DNA of 64,000 nucleotides from Stenopsyche tienmushanensis (taxonomy: Eukaryota > Arthropoda > Insecta > Trichoptera > Stenopsychidae). The number at the start of each line of letters is the position of its first letter. Within the stretch, counting starts at the first letter, position 1. The translations under genes were made by a program, and so were the position numbers. The notes beneath the pieces are model-generated. The model searched no databases. It was not told the DNA's origin and saw only the letters and a list, made by a program, of their open reading frames with translations. Below are positions 58,461 through 64,000 of this stretch, piece by piece. The stretch covers positions 62,001-126,000 of the forward strand of contig WACJ01000375.1 in NCBI GenBank assembly GCA_008973525.1, written 5' to 3'.

Positions 58461-59412
58461 AATCTTGAATATTGAAGGTAATATAATAATAATAAACCAG
58501 CATATGAAAATTCATCATTCTTAGAAAATGAATGTGATGTCTTAAGAAAATGCCATAAAGAAATGTTAACATAAGTAATATTATTATGATGGTAAAATAA
58601 TATTGGCATACAGTTTTGAATTTCATCTCCTTATTACGTAAAAGGTAAGAATATGTTCCACTTCATAAATTCGTATTGGATTGTAAGCATTATTCCAACA
58701 GTTTTACCCCTGACATGTGCAAGATATTATTAAATCGAATGCAGTCATAAAATTGATTTATTAAGAAGCTTTAAATGGGTTAAAGCAATCCTCTATTTGG
58801 TATGTCATCTTTCTTGGGATGTTCAATTTCAATAGAATGGCTTTCAATAATTCAAAGAAGCTTAGTTTTGGTGATAAAATTGAAGACCTTAGGATTATTA
58901 ATATAGATTAAAAATTTAATATTTTGAACAATGTACTTTGGGTACCGGTAATAATGCAAAGGTGATGAATCACCAAATAATAATATCAAGCAATTGAATA
59001 GTTTGTTATTTAACTTTCTCGATATGAATTCTGCCAGAAAATTGCCTTGAAAGAGGTACTAAAAAGACTGTGAAAAGAAATGTGTCGCAGAAGCTGTTTT
59101 ATTAATATAGCCGAAATAAGTAATTGCTCTCCAGGATCTGAGCATTGCCAACTGCAAAGCAATAAAACACAAGTTTTAAGGACACATTGTTTCCCTGTTC
59201 CTTTCCAATTTGAAATTTTCTATGTCACGATGCAATTTAACTTGCTGAATTTCATTATGTAATGCCCGTTTGTCTCATTTAACTGGGTCATCCCGTTTGA
59301 GTCATCATTGCCTCCTCTTTGTAATAATCTCTAATCAAAAAAATATCACTATCATTATCATACTGCTTAAGTTAATGGAATTATTTTTTTAACGCTAATT
59401 ACTTTCTAAAGG
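58461..59412. other. AT-rich intergenic DNA
   Basis: No supported feature; the frame 59,080-59,262 has no motif. Confidence 0.5.
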
Positions 59413-59415
59413 ACA

Positions 59416-59664
59416 ATGCGCTGTACTAACTCGAAAACTAGGTTCATATGTCACTCGAGAGTGACAATATACAAATATAGAAGAATTCTTCCCCATGTGG
59501 CACAATGTTTTAGATGCCAGGAGTTCGGGCATGCAGCTAGAAACTGCTTTAGAGCGAAGCGTTGTATGCATTGCAATGAGACCCACAGTTCCGACGAATG
59601 CTTGAAAAAAGGCAAAGATGATACTATAGAAAACCCTCTCTTATTGAATTCACGCGGAACTTAA
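59416..59664 (+). pseudogene. Jockey-like ORF1 (gag) fragment with zinc knuckles
   Basis: Frame open over 82 codons. CFRCQEFGHAARNC is a C-x2-C-x4-H-x4-C knuckle, followed at once by CMHCNETHSSDEC, C-x2-C-x3-H-x4-C. This pair ends ORF1 of Jockey-group non-LTR elements, where it binds element RNA. The upstream part keeps a few residues (HVAQ) of the expected xxPxQCxRCQxFGH lead-in. The N-terminal two-thirds of ORF1 is missing. The next Jockey piece follows about 80 bases later, so an internal deletion removed the ORF1 end and most of ORF2's endonuclease. The minus frame 59,395-59,586 is a shadow. Confidence 0.88.
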
Positions 59665-59734
59665 AATGTTAAATTAAAATTAAGAAATAATCTGCCATTC
59701 GAAACGATCATATAAATAACTAAAATATTTAATG

Positions 59735-59945
59735 CGTGCATAAATATGGAGTACTTCCTGGCCAATTGGAAACTGGCGAAGGTAATTCCTTTGTCAAAAC
59801 CAGATAAGGATAGCAGTGATCCAATAAATTACCGACTAATCAGCCTACTTTCCTCGTTGAGCAAATTATTTCAAAAAATCATACTAAGCAGACTGTCAGA
59901 TAGATTTTTTTTGAATCGTAAAATCCATATAATCCCTTCAAAATA
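59735..59945 (+). pseudogene. Jockey-like reverse transcriptase fragment
   Basis: Frame from 59,746: YFLANWKLAKVIPLSKPDKD, then SSDPINYRLISLLSSLSKLF and QKIILSRL. The W-K-xAxVIPIxKPxKDxxxPxxYRPISLLxxxxKxxExIxxxRL stretch opens the RT domain of Jockey elements. It stops before motif A. It follows the zinc-knuckle piece in the same orientation, so both probably come from one internally deleted insertion. Confidence 0.9.
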
Positions 59946-60594
59946 AAATCTTGATAATCAAAATGTATATTTATTTGAATTGAATGTGAATTATTGAATA
60001 TCGTCATTGTGATTCAAATCATATTGTGTTTACGCCTTTTCCGTCGAATAATTTTAGCATACACGCGTATTCTGTGCTTGGATAGAAATTTTTAATTAGA
60101 TTAGTGTATCCGAATGGAACACAAAACCATAAATTATTGGTAATTTATTATAAATTCTAAATAAACAGATATCACACATAAATGTCAAACGTTTTTAAGA
60201 GGAAATAATTTTACTGCCTGAAATCTATATTGTTATAGGCATAAATATTCATAATTCACCTTATTCGAATAATAGTTTATAATGTATTTCGAATTTATAT
60301 AAAAATAATATTCATTCCGTTCCCAATGCCTTCAACAGCTGATGATATTGATGAAATCTATCAAATGCATATTTTTCATACTGATACCTAATTTATTTTC
60401 AGTGTTTTTAATATGATAATACCTGCTCAGCTTAATAACTTTAAACAAAATAAATTCCGTTATTACATATTTGATAACTGGGTAAATTGAGGGAGGGGAA
60501 TAATTCAAATTAATTGATATTATATTTTTTACATTGTGATATGGGATCGCAAAAATAAATGATATAACTTATTTGCGTAAAAGCTTCAAATATA
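59946..60594. other. AT-rich intergenic DNA
   Basis: No supported feature. Confidence 0.55.
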
Positions 60595-60598
60595 TTAA

Positions 60599-61544
60599 GG
60601 GGGACAATCCCTTAATAGTGTTCAAATAAATATTTTTTTTATATATATGTCGAAAGTATAATATATTGAGAATATACTGGAAAGAAGAAACATCAGGAAT
60701 GTGAAATATTTACTAAGTTTTAGAACGTAGTCAAGACCGCGCCGGGACCGCAACACCGCAAATTCAGCGTGAAATAAGGTAACTACATATATACAATAGC
60801 TGATGAGAATATAAAAAAAATCATGACCATTGGAGAATTAAATCCTTATGATGACTAGTTGATTGTTTAAAAAGTCTTTTTGAGACAAAACTAGCTCGCA
60901 CAGTCCAAAAACAGCAGCTACTCGAAGATAATCAGATTTTTGAGAAAGCTGAAAATCTATTATATGGCCTGAAATCACTGATTGATCGGTAAGATACTAA
61001 AATTGATAGTTTTATCATATTGAAAATTTAAACGAGATTATCTCGAAACAGCATTTTCAAAAACATCTCCAGTTATAGCTTAAAAAGTTGTCGATCGATC
61101 TGGCTGAAATTTTAGGAAGTTTCTCACTATAATATTATTTATTCAACTTAAGGTTTTCGCGTAGATAAATTATTTTTTGGGGTAAAATTTGTCAAGAAAA
61201 TTATCAAAAATATGAAAGTTTAACTAAAAAGATTACTAAATTTTATACTTTTTCAAATTTTTATGTTGACTGCTTACGCATATTAAAAATCAAAAAATAT
61301 TTATATTTTCGGTTTCAGTTCAACAGGGAACATCCGACCAGTGGAGAATCTTTTTATATCACTAGATAAGGCGCTTAATGGAATACTTTATAATGCCGCC
61401 ATTTTTTTTATAAAAAATAAATTAGCATTATAAAATCGTAGTAAAATCATGTCAAAATTTTAAAATGATACGATTATTTTATCGCCTTTAAAAAAAATAA
61501 TGAAAAACGACTTATTTTCGGGCGTCTAAAAAGATTGCCTCCCC
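60599..61544 (+). mobile_element. TTAA-flanked Kolobok-like element, second member
   Basis: TTAA flanks both ends (60,595-60,598; 61,545-61,548). The left end is GGGGGACAATC and the complemented right end is GGGGAGGCAATC, an imperfect terminal repeat. Inside, QLLEDNQIFEKAENLLYGLK (about 60,910-60,980) resembles the transposase C-terminus at 14.1 kb (ENEGLLYGTEIDD), and a TATCTCGAAAC string follows it as there. Most of the coding part is deleted. The tail CTAAAAAGATTGCCTCCCC matches that before 14,721. Confidence 0.65.
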
Positions 61545-61548
61545 TTAA

Positions 61549-62515
61549 GAGTATTTTGTATTTTATTTGCAGCGGGAGAGATTAAGCGAAATGTTTGCCA
61601 AATTTCAAAACTTCTTCCCGGACAATACCATAATGGTCTGGACACAACTAAAACATTTAAACGAAGCTTGAGAATAATGAACTTCTTTGCAGCGTTCATA
61701 AAATCTTTGAAATATAACAATTCTCTTACGCTATTTTTTAAATAAAAGGTCGTCCCCTTTAAAATTGATTTAATGGAGTGTATCTAACAGCTGTTTTTAG
61801 TAAACTTGTCTTCTCGTTTGCTATTTGAATGATGGAAAAATCCTATCTTCGATTTTGTCGAAATCCGATTAGTATTGACATACACTTACTTGCACATAAT
61901 CTTGATCCTTTTTATCAATATTTCAATGAAGAATATGAAATCAATTTTTTATCAGGAAAATCGTAAAAGGCTTCGTTCTAGAAAAAATTTTAAGGGAATA
62001 AAGTTTCCAAATATTTCCTTAAGAATTTCAACACGAAAATACAATAATAAACCAAAAATGAGAAAGCTTTAAAATAGTATGCCCTTCATTCAATTTATCA
62101 CTTCCAAGAACAAATCATAATTTCAAGCAAAAATATTCATCCGCTCATTAATCTCTTTGACGTGGGTAGAGTACTAAAAGAGAAAATTATTTTTGGTATA
62201 TTTGTGGCAATTCTTTCCATATTTTATTTTACATCTTAGTAACAAAATTCTTTTAAGCAATCTTTGCGATTTTTTATTCTACCATACTAAATTCGCCAGA
62301 CTTCTCCTCTTCAAAAAGTAAATCATATTTGTTTACATAACTATGCATAATAAGCAAAAAAAAGGCACTGTGTTATTAAAAAAAGCTTCTATCCAAGTTT
62401 AAATAGATTTTCTGATTCTAATAAGATATACTGATACAATTATTTTTGCAGAAAAGGGTAGCTCACAAGAACTGAATTTTATTTGGTAACCAACATAACA
62501 TATACTAAGATAGTT
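61549..62515. other. AT-rich intergenic DNA
   Basis: No supported gene; frames at 61,526-61,720 and 61,875-62,072 have no motif. Confidence 0.5.
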
Positions 62516-62519
62516 TTTC

Positions 62520-62745
62520 GATATTCAGTGGGCAGCGCACTTGCCCGATTTATCGGGTTTTATAGGGTTATCTGAAATCTCTAGGAAGGATCTTGGCTCA
62601 ACTGAAGAACAATATTCAAGTTGCTATCGATAACATACTCGTCGATATGCTGGATAGAATAGAGAGAAGCTTTGAAACTTGACTTTTGACAAATGCTTTG
62701 ATCAGAACAGAGGCCACCTTAACGATGTTTATTTTAAAAATATAA
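62520..62745 (+). pseudogene. Tc1/mariner-superfamily transposase C-terminal scrap
   Basis: HLPDLSGFYRV keeps part of the PPRSPDLxPxDFF step, and after a frameshift LKNNIQVAIDNILVDMLDRI, ERSFE follows, like the LExNIRxAIANIxxxMLxRVxxxxxxRL end of insect Tc1/mariner-type proteins, then TLTMFILK. Both are on the plus strand. The second and first Asp regions are absent. It may belong to the same kind as the 37.8-kb relic. Confidence 0.66.
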
Positions 62746-63434
62746 TAGATATAAAATTTAAATATTTTTCTGTACCATGGAAAAATAATTAACGAAATCT
62801 TCTTTACCGTCTGTGTGATTCACTTTTTAAATTAGATAGCTTCTTTGCAGCACTTTGTCGCAGACAACTTAATTACATTTATTTAATTAAGAATTAATTT
62901 TTCAAAGAATATTCAATGTATTCATAGTTAATTTTTGTAAACAGACAATATTCGCACTAATCCAAATATTATTGAACATAATCGTATGAGAGTTTATGTG
63001 GAATTTTGTAAATGAAAGTGGTACGAAAAGCCCGCCAAGTAGTTCGGCATTCTCAAGTTCACGTCTTATTTTTGCGAATTTCATAGAATAATAGATTCAG
63101 GACAATAATTCACTGTTATTTCACATTGATAGGGTAATTAGGACAGATTTATGATCTTGTACGAAAAACGTGTGGAAGCGAACTTACGAAAATGATGAGC
63201 TCGGAAAAACCTTAGCCTCCTTGCGATCTTTATTTCATGACCTAAAGTTTAGATCGTATTTGTTGGGTTATGAACTTTCCTTTGTGCAATCTATATATTC
63301 AGCCCCCTCTACTTATTGAAACAAAACTTTTCGAATGAAAACTTTAACTATTGCATTGAAGTTCGTACTGAATCATCGAAGTCTTAAATAAAAACCTATT
63401 GGTAAAAAATAATATTTAACGAAGACGCAGGCCT
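62746..63434. other. AT-rich intergenic DNA
   Basis: No supported feature; the minus frame 62,902-63,084 has no motif. Confidence 0.5.
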
Positions 63435-63436
63435 AG

Positions 63437-63670
63437 TCAGAGGATTTTTTTCGTGGTTATCAATCTTAATTGAGTTCCGAAGGTCGCCTTAAAAAATAGC
63501 CTGCTCATAATTCTTGATTGACCTTTGTTTTTTCGGTGTGTCTTTTCATCAGTGAAAATAAAGAGAGTTCTCTCAACTATCCAGACATCTACCCCGTTTG
63601 ATTGAGTACGAGAAAAATACGTTTTTACGATATCTTTGACTTTTTTTGCTTGGAAGTACGATTTCAAAGA
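63437..63670 (-). pseudogene. Tc1/mariner-like transposase fragment with a TDEK step
   Basis: The minus frame reads FQAKKVKDIVKTYFSRTQSN, then RTLFIFTDEKTHRKNKGQSR. LFFTDEKxFxxxxxxNxQN, with the first catalytic Asp, and the preceding K..R..RC..LL.R segment are features of an insect Tc1/mariner-superfamily transposase. The second and third Asp regions are absent. It is on the opposite strand to the scrap at 62.5 kb, so the two are not one element. Confidence 0.6.
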
Positions 63671-64000
63671 AAAAGTTTCCAGGGTATATGTTTTTAATAT
63701 AAATTCATTTCAATCAGAAATTTAATTTAAGGTGAAGTTAAAAGGTTGAAAAAAGACAATTTTTGAAATTAGAAATCTGGCGAACTAAAACACCTGGTAT
63801 CTAGCTATAAACGGTTATTTCGACATATAAATGCGTTCAACTGAGGAAAGGGGGGGTTGGAGCGTAAAACGAGGGTGCAAACAGAATCATCTGTGTCGTA
63901 CCATAAAAAACTCACATAAAAAACTCAACAGGTAGCACATGCAGGCAGTCATAATAACGTCGAGGAAAAAAGAGAATCAGCCACAGCCGTATGTGTCAAC
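63671..64000. other. window edge, no clear feature
   Basis: Moderately complex sequence with ATAAAAAACTCA repeated twice at about 63,904-63,930. No frame or known element. Confidence 0.4.

Noticed and set aside
1..64000. CRISPR arrays, operons, phage or plasmid functions
   Set aside because: No regularly spaced repeats with unique spacers, no ribosome-binding sites ahead of frames, and all protein matches are eukaryotic transposons.

Overview
This window looks like an AT-rich, gene-poor stretch of an arthropod, most likely insect, nuclear genome. No bacterial-style operons, ribosomal RNA genes, functional tRNA genes or convincing host-gene exons are visible. Almost every recognisable protein similarity belongs to a decayed transposable element, and the mix of families is typical of insects: R1-like, Jockey-like and RTE-like non-LTR retrotransposons, mariner-type transposons, a TTAA-flanked Kolobok/Mutator-like transposon, Tigger/pogo, hAT, Helitrons, tRNA-derived SINEs and short inverted-repeat elements. 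Family names come from recognising conserved motifs by eye; no database search was possible.

Layout. 0-10 kb: a SINE (771-992), a mariner relic carrying a dispersed repeat (7.2-8.0 kb), and a strong hairpin in a repeat that recurs at 29.4 kb. 10-16 kb: an R1-like 3' end, a second SINE type, the C-terminal part of a Kolobok-like transposase with its TTAA terminus, the second copy of the dispersed repeat, and an RTE-like scrap. 16-26 kb: mostly AT-rich DNA, a TA-flanked internally deleted mariner (21,612-22,231) and two GC-richer blocks. 26-31 kb: two Helitron-like elements, the larger one holding an antisense non-LTR fragment. 32-38 kb: a Tigger relic, a complete-looking TTAA-flanked element with 17-bp termini (34,063-34,984), a CpG-rich block with homeodomain-type motifs (35.84-36.32 kb) and a mariner-like relic. 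38-48 kb: a GC-rich repeat-like block, a small inverted-repeat insertion whose empty site can be seen 1 kb away, an R1-like RT fragment, a 190-bp MITE with an internal TTAGG-like run, and another mariner fragment. 48-64 kb: Jockey RT and gag fragments, a hAT relic, an RTE-like 3' end, the antisense SINE copy, a second Kolobok-like element (60,599-61,544) and two more mariner-like scraps.

Between the relics lie blocks of clearly higher GC and sequence complexity (near 0.1, 3.2, 8.3, 10.1, 20.4, 23.5, 36.1, 37.3, 45.6, 47.5 and 54.7 kb). They lack convincing reading frames and are the best candidates for conserved regulatory DNA. A reasonable overall reading (inference) is a large intergenic or intronic region near a developmental gene, filled with old transposons. 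Nothing here works together as a pathway; the shared biology is transposition and, possibly, long-range gene control.
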